From assembly GCF_003206135.1 (NCBI RefSeq), contig NZ_PZJT01000016.1, forward strand, positions 52,217 to 114,442: a stretch of DNA of 62,226 nucleotides, read 5' to 3'. Of this stretch, positions 8,199 through 16,364 are shown piece by piece. The position numbers and the translations under genes are program-made. The DNA is from Salinicola salarius (GTDB lineage: Bacteria > Pseudomonadota > Gammaproteobacteria > Pseudomonadales > Halomonadaceae). Under the pieces are notes generated by a model, which worked only from the letters and a program-made list of their open reading frames with translations, was not told the origin of the DNA and searched no databases. Numbering within the stretch: position 1 is the first letter of the stretch; the number at the start of each line of letters is the position of its first letter.

Positions 8199-9340
8199 GC
8201 GCTTCGACACGGCTCTCGACGAGCGCGTCCGATTATCGCGACGCCGGTATCGTCCAGTTCGGCACCGGGCGCTTCCTGCTCGCCCATGTCGACGCACTTG
8301 TGTCCGAATCGCTGGAGAAGGGAGACAGCGATGAGCGCATTCTGGTGGTGCAGAGCTCGACCCGCGAGGAAGGCAAGCGCAAGGCGCGCCTGCTCGCCGA
8401 GCAGCGCCGCTATCCCGTGCGGATTCGCGGTCGGCGCGACGGCGAAACGATTGATCGCAAGCAGACCGTCGACAGCATCGCCGGTTGCCTGATCGCCTCC
8501 GAACAGTGGGAAGCGCTCAAGCGACACGTGGTCGAGCACGCCCGCATCATCGTCTCCAACACCGCCGACAACGGCTACGACATCGGCGATGACTCGAGCC
8601 TCGCCGCAGTGCCGGCGAGCTACCCCGGCAAGCTGACCCACCTGCTGCGGGCTCGCTTCGAAGCCGGTAACGATGGCCTGACGATCCTGCCCTGCGAGCT
8701 GATCGAGCAGAACGCCCGGCAGTTGAAGTCGCTGGTGACGACAATGGCCCGCCGCGACGGCAAGGCAATGGCCGATAACGTGGCGTTTCTCGACTGGCTG
8801 GACAACCGCTGCGTATGGGCCGACACGCTGGTCGACCGCATCGTCTCGGCGCCGCTCGAACCGCTCGGTGCCATCGCCGAACCCTATGCGCTCTGGGCCA
8901 TTGCCCGGCAGCCGGGCATGGCGATCCCCTGCGTGCATCCGGATGTCGAGATCGTCGACGACCTCGCACCGCAAGCGATTTGCAAGCTGCACATTCTCAA
9001 CCTGGCCCATACCTATCTGGTCGACCGATGGCAGCAAGCCGGTCGCCCGGTCGAGTTCGTGCGCGAGGCGATGGAGTGCGCCGCGCTGGTCGATCCGCTG
9101 CGTGCCACCCTCGAAGAGGAGGTGCTGCCGACGCTCGCCGCCGAACTGCCCATGAACCAGTTGGAGCCGTATCTGGCGGTGACGATGGAACGGTTCGCCA
9201 ATCCCTTCCTCGATCACCGCCTCGACGATATCGCCCAGCATCACGCCGCCAAACTGCAGCGACGCCTGCAGCCGGTAGTGGAAAAGGCACGCCGTCAGGG
9301 GCGTGCCACCCCCAGGCTCGACGAAGCGTTGAGCCGCTGA
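8195..9340 (+). CDS. Mannitol-dehydrogenase-family reductase, tagaturonate/fructuronate reductase-like
   Basis: A 381-aa NAD(P)H-dependent reductase predicted to reduce D-tagaturonate to D-altronate, the UxaA substrate. The N-terminal cofactor loop QFGTGRFLLAH (about 21-31), the family SNTADNGYD segment and the LPCELIEQN motif are present. It is about 100 residues shorter than E. coli UxaB (483 aa), although both ends look complete, so it belongs to a compact branch. It starts inside the uxaA stop codon (ATGA overlap). Fructuronate reductase (UxuB-type) is the main alternative. Confidence 0.72.
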   Translation: MSASTRLSTSASDYRDAGIVQFGTGRFLLAHVDALVSESLEKGDSDERILVVQSSTREEGKRKARLLAEQRRYPVRIRGRRDGETIDRKQTVDSIAGCLIASEQWEALKRHVVEHARIIVSNTADNGYDIGDDSSLAAVPASYPGKLTHLLRARFEAGNDGLTILPCELIEQNARQLKSLVTTMARRDGKAMADNVAFLDWLDNRCVWADTLVDRIVSAPLEPLGAIAEPYALWAIARQPGMAIPCVHPDVEIVDDLAPQAICKLHILNLAHTYLVDRWQQAGRPVEFVREAMECAALVDPLRATLEEEVLPTLAAELPMNQLEPYLAVTMERFANPFLDHRLDDIAQHHAAKLQRRLQPVVEKARRQGRATPRLDEALSR

Positions 9341-9383
9341 TCCCAGCAAGAAGCCCACAAGACGACAACACTGGAGTACGCCC

Positions 9384-10379
9384 ATGATGACTCATCGATT
9401 CTTCCGCTTCACCGCTTCACTCACCCTGGCCGGCCTGAGCACGCTCGCGCTCACGGGCATGGCCCAGGCCGCGACCGAAATCCGCGTCGCCTACGGCAAT
9501 CAGCCCGGCGAGCCGGTCGATGTCGCGGTCAAGGAATGGGCGAAAAGCGTCGAGAAAGCCAGCGACGGCGAATTGACGCTGAAGGCGTTCCCCGCCAGCC
9601 AGCTCGGCGGCGAGACCGAGGTGATGGAACAGGCGCGCTTCGGCTCGCCGCTGATCACCATCACCGCCTACTCGAACTTCATGAGCTCGGTACCGGACCT
9701 CGCCGTCCTCGACGCGCCCTACCTGGCCGACGATTTCGACAGCAAGCTCAAGGTCTTCGACTCCGAATGGTTCGCCGAACAGGAGCAGAAGGTCGAGGAA
9801 TCCGGCTATCACATCGTGATTCCCAACAGCGTCTACGGGGTGCGTCATTTGCTCTCCCGGGAAGCGGTCGCGACGCCGGAAGATCTGGCCGGGGTCAAGG
9901 TACGGGTACAGAACTCGCCGATGTACGTCGCCGCGATCGAAGCAATGGGCGCGGTGCCGACGCCGATGTCGCTGGGCGATGTCTATCCGGCGCTGGCCCA
10001 GGGTTTGGTCGACGGTGTCGAGAACCCGCTGCCAGTGCTGTATGGCGGCAAGTTCTACGAGGTAGTGAAGAACCTCAACCTCACCGCCCACATGCATACG
10101 GTCGCGCCGTTCGTCACCGGTGAAGCGTTCTGGCAACAGTTGAGCCCGGAAGATCAGAAGATCCTCACCGAGACCGGCCAGGAGATGGCCAAGAACCTGC
10201 GCAGCCTGGTCGAGAAGGAGACCGAAAAATCGCTCCAGCAGTTGAAGGATGCCGGCGTCCAGGTGCACGAGGTGGATACCGCCCCGTTCCGCGAGCGTGC
10301 CCAGCAGGAAGTCCCGGCGGCGTTTCCGCAGTGGAGCGAGGGGCTTTATCAAGAGGTCAGCGACATCATCAACGGCTGA
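9384..10379 (+). CDS. TRAP transporter substrate-binding protein (DctP family)
   Basis: A 331-aa periplasmic solute receptor. Residues 1-29 are a signal peptide ending in TGMAQA before ATEIRVAYG. The DctP body has the conserved LKVRVQNSP-type segment with the arginine that clamps the substrate carboxylate, followed by GAVPTPMSLGDVYPALAQGLVDGVENP. Its partners are the DctQ and DctM genes at 10576 and 11118. The position behind uxaAB suggests a hexonate or uronate ligand. A tandem ATG (9384, 9387) makes the exact start uncertain by one residue. The downstream gap is full of hairpins. Confidence 0.9.
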   Translation: MMTHRFFRFTASLTLAGLSTLALTGMAQAATEIRVAYGNQPGEPVDVAVKEWAKSVEKASDGELTLKAFPASQLGGETEVMEQARFGSPLITITAYSNFMSSVPDLAVLDAPYLADDFDSKLKVFDSEWFAEQEQKVEESGYHIVIPNSVYGVRHLLSREAVATPEDLAGVKVRVQNSPMYVAAIEAMGAVPTPMSLGDVYPALAQGLVDGVENPLPVLYGGKFYEVVKNLNLTAHMHTVAPFVTGEAFWQQLSPEDQKILTETGQEMAKNLRSLVEKETEKSLQQLKDAGVQVHEVDTAPFRERAQQEVPAAFPQWSEGLYQEVSDIING

Positions 10380-10380
10380 C

Positions 10381-10538
10381 AAAATCGCCGGGAGCGATTT
10401 TGGACGTCGCATAGCGACGGCCCGAAGGGCGACCGCCAGGGATGGCGGTCGCAATCTCGATGCCTGCGCGGACTCGGCGTCCCCAACGAATCGCGGCGTT
10501 GCGCGGGGCTATCGATATACCGCTGCTCAACGCCGCGA
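10381..10538 (+). other. Four hairpins in the gap between TRAP dctP and dctQ
   Basis: Starting 2 bp after the dctP stop there are four perfect inverted repeats: AAAATCGC/GCGATTTT (10381-10401), CGTCGC/GCGACG (10405-10419), GCGACCGCCA/TGGCGGTCGC (10429-10452) and TCGCGGCGTTG/CAACGCCGCGA (10491-10538). None has a terminator T-run in the right place. Such structures often protect the upstream binding-protein mRNA and lower expression of the membrane subunits; that role here is inferred. Confidence 0.7.
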
Positions 10539-10575
10539 CTTGGGCCGTCGCTCACGCTCTAGGAGTTGAATATCC

Positions 10576-11112
10576 ATGCAAACGTTTTTCAAGGCGCTCG
10601 ACCGTCTGATGCGGCTCGATGAGGTGATCGCCAGCCTGGCGCTGTTCGGGCTTTTCGTGGTCGCCATCGCCAACGTCTTCATGCGTTATCTGTTCTCGTC
10701 GCCGCTGGCCTGGAGCGAGGAGATCCTGCAGCTATTGATGGTGTGGGCGACGTTCCTCGGCGCCAGCGCGCTGGTGCGGCGCAACGAGCACGTGCTGATC
10801 GGCCTGCTCAACGACAGGTTGCCGGCAGCCGTTGCGCACTGGAACACGCGCATTTTCAACATCGGCATCGTCATGCTTTGCGCGGTGGCGATGCTGTTCT
10901 GGGGGCTGGAACTGCTGCCCTTCTCGCGTTTCCGCAGCACGCCGATGCTGCAAATCCCCTACTACTGGATTCACGTATCGATCCCCATCAGCGCGGTGCT
11001 GATGCTCTATCACAGTCTGGTGCGTCTGATCACCAATGACCGATTGATTGCCGACGAACGGGAACTGGCTCCGCCGGAAGCCACCCGCGACGCCGTTACC
11101 GCCAAGGAGTGA
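10576..11112 (+). CDS. TRAP transporter small membrane subunit (DctQ)
   Basis: A 178-aa protein with four predicted transmembrane helices. The family signature around FMRYLFSSPLAWSEEILQ, just after the first helix, and the following WATFLGASALVRRNEHV are clear. It forms the membrane unit with the DctM protein, which starts six bases after its stop. An AGGAGTTG ribosome site precedes the ATG. The C-terminal tail after residue 150 is cytoplasmic and charged. Confidence 0.88.
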   Translation: MQTFFKALDRLMRLDEVIASLALFGLFVVAIANVFMRYLFSSPLAWSEEILQLLMVWATFLGASALVRRNEHVLIGLLNDRLPAAVAHWNTRIFNIGIVMLCAVAMLFWGLELLPFSRFRSTPMLQIPYYWIHVSIPISAVLMLYHSLVRLITNDRLIADERELAPPEATRDAVTAKE

Positions 11113-11117
11113 TATCG

Positions 11118-12401
11118 ATGGCCGTTGGAATCGCGCTCGCCGCGCTCTTCATCCTGTTCTGTCTGGGCACGCCGGTGGCCTTCGCGCTGTTTGCGTCGAG
11201 CCTGACCTACTTCCTGGTCGGCGCCGACCAGCCCATGGTAATGCTGATCCAGCGTCTCGCCGGCGGGCTGGAATCGATCTCGCTGCTGGCCATTCCGTTC
11301 TTCATCATGGCCGGGGTGTTCATGAACCACTCCGGTATCACCGAACGGCTGCTGACGCTGGCCGAGCTGATGACACGCCGCCTGCATGGCGGGCTGGCCC
11401 AGGCCAACGTGCTGCTGAGTACCTTCATGGGCGGTTTGTCCGGCTCCAACATCGCCGATGCCGCCATGAACGCCAAACTGCTGGTACCGAGCATGACGGC
11501 TGCCGGCTACCCCAAGCCGTTCTCGAGCGCGATCACGGCTTCGTCGTCGCTGATCACCTCGACCATCCCGCCGGGGATCGCGCTGATCGTCTACGGCTAT
11601 GTCAACAACGTCTCGATCGGTCGGCTGTTCCTCGCCGGCGTCGTTCCCGGCGTGCTGATGGCAGTCGCCATGATGGTGCTGGTGTCGATCCAGTGTCGTC
11701 GCCTCGGTTATCAGAAGCCGCGCCGCGAGCGCGTATCGCGCCACGAATGGATCAGCGTGACCCGCGCCGGGATCATCGCCCTGCTGCTGCCGGTGGTCGT
11801 CATCGGCGGCATCCGTGTCGGCATCTTTACGCCCACCGAAGCGGGCGCGATGGCGGTGCTCTACGCGCTGATCGTCGGGCTGTTCGTGTATCGGCAGATG
11901 GGGCTCGGCAGCGTTGCGCTGGCGACGCGGGAGTCGCTGATGGCGTCGGTCAACGTGCTGTTCATCATTGCGATCGCCTCGGGCTTCGCGCGCGTGCTGA
12001 CCTGGGAGCAGATTCCACAGCAGATCGCGCTGATGCTCTCCTCGGGCGTCGGCAGCGCGGTGGCGTTTTTGCTGATCGCCAATGCCCTGCTGCTGATCCT
12101 CGGCATGTTCCTGGAAGGCAACGCGATTCTGATCGTGCTTTCGCCATTGCTGGCTCCCGTGGCGGCCCAGTTCGGCATCGACCCGGTGCACTTCGGTATC
12201 GTCTTCATCCTCAACGCCTCGATCGGCACCATCACGCCCCCCCTGGGCACGGTGATGTTCACGACCTGCAGCATCACCGGCGTCTCGATCGGCGCCTTCA
12301 TTCGCGCGATCACGCCCTACTGGCTATTGCTGGTCGCCCTGTTGCTGGTGGTGACCTTCGTGCCGGCGATCTCGCTGACGTTGCCCAACTGGGTGTTCTG
12401 A
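11118..12401 (+). CDS. TRAP transporter large permease subunit (DctM)
   Basis: A 427-aa integral membrane protein of about 12 helices that couples substrate import to a sodium gradient. Typical signatures are GGLSGSNIADAAMNAK in the first half and TEAGAMAVLYALIVG plus GTITPPLGTVMF in the second. The ATG at 11118 follows AAGGAG at 11103-11108; a GTG at 11109 is in frame but is less likely. It is the last transporter gene of this operon and is followed after 160 bp by a GntR regulator. Confidence 0.9.
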   Translation: MAVGIALAALFILFCLGTPVAFALFASSLTYFLVGADQPMVMLIQRLAGGLESISLLAIPFFIMAGVFMNHSGITERLLTLAELMTRRLHGGLAQANVLLSTFMGGLSGSNIADAAMNAKLLVPSMTAAGYPKPFSSAITASSSLITSTIPPGIALIVYGYVNNVSIGRLFLAGVVPGVLMAVAMMVLVSIQCRRLGYQKPRRERVSRHEWISVTRAGIIALLLPVVVIGGIRVGIFTPTEAGAMAVLYALIVGLFVYRQMGLGSVALATRESLMASVNVLFIIAIASGFARVLTWEQIPQQIALMLSSGVGSAVAFLLIANALLLILGMFLEGNAILIVLSPLLAPVAAQFGIDPVHFGIVFILNASIGTITPPLGTVMFTTCSITGVSIGAFIRAITPYWLLLVALLLVVTFVPAISLTLPNWVF

Positions 12402-12561
12402 CCCGGGAGCGTGCCCTGAACGCAAGCCGCCGAGTACGACCATGGCCGTATGTCAGCCTTTCCCGGTCGCGCGTTCGGCGGCCGGACAGGTAAGATGAAG
12501 TCGAAACAGCCAATGTTGACCACACGGCTCAACCCACTTCGAAGGCCGGGATTCGACTGAC

Positions 12562-13329
12562 GTGAAGGACACCTCGACAACGCGTTCCCCACGCCGGCCC
12601 AGCGTCGCTGAAGCGCTGGTCAGGGAGATCTTCGCCGGGCACTACCAGCCCGGCGAATTCGTGCCCAAGGAGATCGACCTCTGCGAGCAGTTCGCGCTCA
12701 ACCGCTCGGCGGTGCGCAGCGATCTGCGCCAGCTGGTCGACGCCGGCATCATCGAGCGTATCTCCGGTTACGGCTCCCGCGTTCGGGATTATGCCGAGTG
12801 GAACATTCTCGACCCGCAGGTCACCGAGTGGATGGTGCGTTTCGCTACGCCCAATCCGGGTATCCAGCGCGAGATTCTGACGTTCCGGCTCGACGTCGAG
12901 CCCTACGTGGCGATGACGGCGGCCAAGCGCGCCACGGCGCGGGATCTCGTGGCGATCGAAGAAGCCTTCGAAGGCATGGGCCGTGACTTCCACAACCCCG
13001 GATCGGCCAACCGCGGGAGGCTCCACAGCGACCACGACGTCGCCTTCCACGTAGCTATCTTCAAGGCGACCCACAACATCGTCTGGAAGCAGCTATCGCA
13101 CATCCTGAAGCCCTCGATTCATCTACTGGTGGAGACCTCCAACGTCAGCGCCAGCGATCCCGAGCAGAGCCTGGAGCGCCACCGCCACTTGATGGAGTGC
13201 ATTCGAACCCGGCAGCCCCGCGAGGCCTTCTTCGCCTCGGTGGCGGTTTTGCAGGGAACGGCCGACGCGCTGGGCATGGAGATGCCGGAGACCTTGCTGG
13301 GCGAAGTGCCGGCAGCCGTCGAGCGCTGA
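12562..13329 (+). CDS. GntR-family regulator with FCD domain
   Basis: A 255-aa regulator starting at a GTG (no ATG is available near the N-terminus). The winged helix covers about residues 15-75 (KEIDLCEQFALNRSAVRSDL), and the FCD domain covers about 95-230 (LDVEPYVAMTAA, HSDHDVAFHVAIFKATHN, LERHRHLMECIRTRQ). It resembles DgoR-type galactonate regulators in general layout. It is encoded in the same direction as the TRAP operon and is followed by the SDR gene at 13425. It may control the hexonate operon or the convergent xylonate genes. The ligand is unknown. Confidence 0.82.
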   Translation: MKDTSTTRSPRRPSVAEALVREIFAGHYQPGEFVPKEIDLCEQFALNRSAVRSDLRQLVDAGIIERISGYGSRVRDYAEWNILDPQVTEWMVRFATPNPGIQREILTFRLDVEPYVAMTAAKRATARDLVAIEEAFEGMGRDFHNPGSANRGRLHSDHDVAFHVAIFKATHNIVWKQLSHILKPSIHLLVETSNVSASDPEQSLERHRHLMECIRTRQPREAFFASVAVLQGTADALGMEMPETLLGEVPAAVER

Positions 13330-13424
13330 GCGCCGTCCTCGCGTGCCGGCAGCGCGATACCCAAGGAGCGCGGAAACTCGCATGCCTGCGATGCCCGCCT
13401 CGATCTCGTCAGAGGAGAACCAAC

Positions 13425-14213
13425 ATGGATTTCGGTATCAACGGCCGCTGGGCCATCGTCTGCGCCGCCAGCCAGGGACTGGGCAAGGGTTGCGCCGTTG
13501 CCCTGGCCAGGGAAGGGGTCAATCTGGTCATCAACTCGCGCCGGCAGGAGACGCTGGACGCCGTCGCCGAGGAGCTGCGCGCACTCGATCCGGCGATCGA
13601 AGTGCGTACGGTTGCCGGTGACATCGGCGATCCGGCCATCCGGGAGGCGGTGCTAAGCGCGCCGCCCCAGGTCGATATCCTGGTCAATAACAACGGTGGC
13701 CCGCCTCCCGGCGATTTCCGAGACTGGGAGCGGGACGACTGGATCGCGGCGCTGGACGCCAACATGCTGGCGCCCATTGCGTTGATTCAGGCCTGCGTCG
13801 ATGGCATGGCCGAGCGCGGCTTCGGCCGGATCGTCAATATCACCTCGTCGGCGGTGAAAGCCCCGATCGACGTGCTCGGGCTCTCCAACGGTGCCCGCAG
13901 CGGCCTGACCGGATTCGTCGCCGGCACCGCTCGCCAATCGAGCCTGGCCAGTCGCAACGTCACCATCAACAACCTGCTGCCGGGCGCCTTCGACACCCAG
14001 CGGCTGAGGGGTGGCATCGACAAGGCCGCCAGCAAGAGCGGCCGCACGCATGACGAGGTCGCCCAGGCGCGTCTGGAAGCCATACCCGCCGGCCGCTTCG
14101 GCAACCCCGAAGAGTTCGGCGAAGTCTGCGCCTTTCTCTGCAGCCGCCAGGCCACCTACATGACCGGCCAGAACATCCTGCTCGACGGCGGCGCCTATCC
14201 GGGGACTTTTTAA
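13425..14213 (+). CDS. Atypical short-chain dehydrogenase/reductase-family protein
   Basis: A 262-aa SDR-fold protein with a normal nucleotide loop (AASQGLGKG, about 14-22) and a normal end (MTGQNILLDGGAYPG). The active site is altered. With the catalytic serine at S141, the positions expected for Tyr and Lys hold S154 and R158 (SNGAR), and the usual NNAG is NNNGG (88-92). It may use a different proton donor or act without classical chemistry; a branch of SDRs with this substitution exists. The ATG at 13425 has AGAGGAG upstream and removes a long spurious extension. Its stop codon is the first base of a tandem repeat. The substrate is unknown, but its setting points to aldonate metabolism. 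Confidence 0.8.
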   Translation: MDFGINGRWAIVCAASQGLGKGCAVALAREGVNLVINSRRQETLDAVAEELRALDPAIEVRTVAGDIGDPAIREAVLSAPPQVDILVNNNGGPPPGDFRDWERDDWIAALDANMLAPIALIQACVDGMAERGFGRIVNITSSAVKAPIDVLGLSNGARSGLTGFVAGTARQSSLASRNVTINNLLPGAFDTQRLRGGIDKAASKSGRTHDEVAQARLEAIPAGRFGNPEEFGEVCAFLCSRQATYMTGQNILLDGGAYPGTF

Positions 14214-14382
14214 GGCGCCCGAAGCCGCGCCATCTTCCTAGGCGCCCCAAGACGCGCCATCCTCCAAGGCGCCCGAAGCCGCGCCATCTTCCTAGACGCC
14301 CCAAGACGCGCCTCTCTCTTGGTCTAGGCGCCCGTAGCCGCGCCTCTGTCTTTAGCGCTCCAAAGTCAGCGCCGCTCTCTAG
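14213..14382. repeat. 27-bp tandem repeat with hairpin-forming units
   Basis: Units start at 14213, 14240, 14267, 14294, 14326 and 14354. The first three are exactly 27 bp, and units one and three are identical; later ones drift to 28-32 bp. Each begins AGGCGCCC(G/C)AAG and contains GGCGC...GCGCC, able to form a small stem on either strand. The array starts on the last base of the SDR stop codon and sits between convergent genes, so it may act as a two-way transcription block. Confidence 0.88.
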
Positions 14383-14402
14383 AGAGCCCGATGCTCACCT
14401 TC

Positions 14403-14458
14403 GCTCGTGGCTCGTGGCTCGTGGCTCGTGGCTCGTAGCTCGTAGCTCGTAGCTCGTC
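14403..14458. repeat. Heptamer tandem array (GCTCGTG/GCTCGTA), eight copies
   Basis: Four GCTCGTG units are followed by three GCTCGTA units and a final GCTCGT that overlaps the stop codon of the xylonate-type dehydratase (complement of 14457-14459). The same unit family is found at 4411, 47352 and 48799. Together with the 27-bp repeat it fills almost the whole gap between the convergent SDR and dehydratase genes. Confidence 0.93.
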
Positions 14459-16256
14459 AGTGGTTGTCCCGCGGCAGATCCCAGGCTATGGCGCGATATT
14501 TGGTCGCCGGCGCGAGTGTCATCCCACGATCGAGCTGTTCGACCATCGAGCGCTGAATCTCCTGCCATGGGGTCTGGTGGTCGCGATAGGGATAGCCGCC
14601 GCTGGCTTCGAGCCTGGCGCGTCGCGCTGCCAGCTCCTCGGCGTCGATCAGCAGATTGGCTTCGCCGCGGTTGAGATCGATGCGGATTCGGTCGCCGGTC
14701 TCCAGCAGCGCCAGGCCGCCGTTGGTCGCCGCTTCCGGCGAGGCGTTGAGAATCGAGGGCGAGCCGGAGGTTCCCGACTGGCGTCCGTCGCCCAGGCACG
14801 GGAGCGATTCGATGCCCTGCTTGATCAGCGCTTCCGGCGGCTGCATGTTGACGACCTCGGCGCCACCGGGATGCCCCACCGGACCGGCGCCGCGCATCAC
14901 CAGGATGGTGTTCTCGTCGATCCCAAGTGCCGGGTCGTCGATGCGCGCGTGGTAATCCTCCGAGCCGTCGAAGACCGCGACCTTGCCTTCGAACGCTTCC
15001 GGATCCTCCGGATTGGAGAGATAGCGGCGCCGGAAATCTTCCGAGATGACGCTGGTCTTCATCAGTGCGGAATCGAACAGATTACCCTTGAGGTTGAGGA
15101 AACCTGCCGATTCGACCAGCGGGTTGGCGTAGCGCAGGATGACGTCTTCATCCTGTGTTTCCTGGCCGAAGCAGTTGGCATGCAGCGTCTGGCCATTGAC
15201 GGTCAGCGCGTCACCGTGAAGCCGACCGGCCGCCAGCAGTTCGTGCACCACCGCCGGCACACCGCCGGCACGGTAGAACTCCTCGCCGAGATAGGCGCCG
15301 GCCGGCATCACGTTGGCCAGCAACGGTACGTCGTGACCCAGCCGCTGCCAGTCGTCGTTGGTCAGCTCGATTCCCGCGTGACGGGCGATCGCATTGATAT
15401 GGACCGGCGCGTTGCTCGAGCCGCCCAGCGCCGAACAGACGACGATGGCGTTCTCGAACGCTTCACGCGTCAGGATGTCGCTCGGACGCAGATCTTCCCA
15501 CACCATCTCGACGATGCGCGCCCCGGTAGCGTAGGCGACCATCGGTCGCTCCTTGTAGGGCGCGGGAATCATCGCCGAGCCGGGCAGGCTCATGCCCAGC
15601 GCCTCGGCCATCGAATTCATGGTCGATGCCGTGCCCATGGTGTTGCAGTGACCCACCGAGGGTGCGGAATCGGCGATTCGGGCCAGAAATTCTGGGTAGT
15701 CGATCTCGCCAGTGGCGAGACGCTTGCGCAGCTCCCACACGATGGTGCCGGAACCGACACGATCCTTGCCGCGCCAGCCGTTGAGCATCGGCCCGCCGGA
15801 AAGCACGATCGCCGGGATATCCGCCGTGGCGGCGGCCATCAGACAGGCCGGCGTGGTCTTGTCGCAGCCGGTGGTCAGCAGCACGCCGTCGAGCGGATAG
15901 CCGTGAAGCACCTCGACCAGGCCGAGATAGGCGAGATTGCGATCCAGCGCGGCGGTGGGCCGGCGTACGTTCTCGTGAATCGGATGCAGCGGAAACTCGA
16001 ACGGGACGCCGCCCGCCGCGCGGATGCCTGCCTTGACCCGCTCCACCAGCTGGATGTGATGGCGGTTGCACGGGGTGAGGTCGGAGCCGGACTGGGCGAT
16101 ACCGATGATCGGCTTGCCGGAAGAGAGCTCTTCCAGGGTGATGCCGTAGTTCATGTAACGCTCGAGACACAGCGCCGTGGTGCCGGCGTGGTCAGGGTTA
16201 TCGAACCACCAGCGCGAACGGAGTTGATCGGGGGTACGGCGGGGACGTTCGGTCAT
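14457..16256 (-). CDS. xylD: Sugar-acid dehydratase of the IlvD/Edd family, D-xylonate dehydratase type
   Basis: A 599-aa iron-sulfur dehydratase. Cluster and magnesium-site segments are visible: [25 protein letters not shown], and [13 protein letters not shown]. The N-terminal [20 protein letters not shown] and the [21 protein letters not shown] C-terminal part follow the Caulobacter XylD pattern closely, as recalled. It would dehydrate D-xylonate, or a related pentonate or hexonate, to the 2-keto-3-deoxy acid. It lies downstream of the AraD1-type gene on the same strand, with a strong hairpin between them. The ATG at 16256 was chosen over an upstream Met five codons earlier. Enzymes in this family are often promiscuous, so the exact sugar is uncertain. 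Confidence 0.85.
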   Translation of the reverse strand: MTERPRRTPDQLRSRWWFDNPDHAGTTALCLERYMNYGITLEELSSGKPIIGIAQSGSDLTPCNRHHIQLVERVKAGIRAAGGVPFEFPLHPIHENVRRPTAALDRNLAYLGLVEVLHGYPLDGVLLTTGCDKTTPACLMAAATADIPAIVLSGGPMLNGWRGKDRVGSGTIVWELRKRLATGEIDYPEFLARIADSAPSVGHCNTMGTASTMNSMAEALGMSLPGSAMIPAPYKERPMVAYATGARIVEMVWEDLRPSDILTREAFENAIVVCSALGGSSNAPVHINAIARHAGIELTNDDWQRLGHDVPLLANVMPAGAYLGEEFYRAGGVPAVVHELLAAGRLHGDALTVNGQTLHANCFGQETQDEDVILRYANPLVESAGFLNLKGNLFDSALMKTSVISEDFRRRYLSNPEDPEAFEGKVAVFDGSEDYHARIDDPALGIDENTILVMRGAGPVGHPGGAEVVNMQPPEALIKQGIESLPCLGDGRQSGTSGSPSILNASPEAATNGGLALLETGDRIRIDLNRGEANLLIDAEELAARRARLEASGGYPYRDHQTPWQEIQRSMVEQLDRGMTLAPATKYRAIAWDLPRDNH

Positions 16257-16290
16257 GATCGAGGCTCTCACAAACTTGTCACTGACTTGG

Positions 16291-16330
16291 CCGACGGGCC
16301 AGCGGCGTAAACGATCGCTGGCCCGGTCGG
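16291..16330 (-). other. Strong hairpin between araD1-type and xylonate dehydratase genes
   Basis: GGGCCAGCG (16296-16304) pairs perfectly with CGCTGGCCC (16316-16324), and the flanks CCGAC/GTCGG extend the stem with one bulge. No T-run follows on the minus strand, so it may separate expression of the two genes or protect mRNA ends without ending transcription. Confidence 0.65.
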
Positions 16331-16364
16331 TACTGAAGCATCGGTGCGTTGGGTTGGCGGACGC

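Noticed and set aside
11010..12191. Long minus-strand open frame opposite the DctM gene
   Set aside because: It is rich in H, Q, R and D in the pattern of antisense GC-rich DNA and covers a clear permease gene.
13197..13424. N-terminal extension of the atypical SDR
   Set aside because: It overlaps the GntR gene and is unlike any SDR; the ATG at 13425 has a good ribosome site.
14395..14799. Minus-strand open frame ending in SYELRATS-like repeats
   Set aside because: Its end is only the heptamer array read as codons, and the rest is a shadow of the xylonate-type dehydratase gene.
14460..16310. 616-codon plus-strand open frame opposite the dehydratase
   Set aside because: Codon-mirror composition and no recognisable domain; the minus-strand dehydratase is full length with all its motifs.
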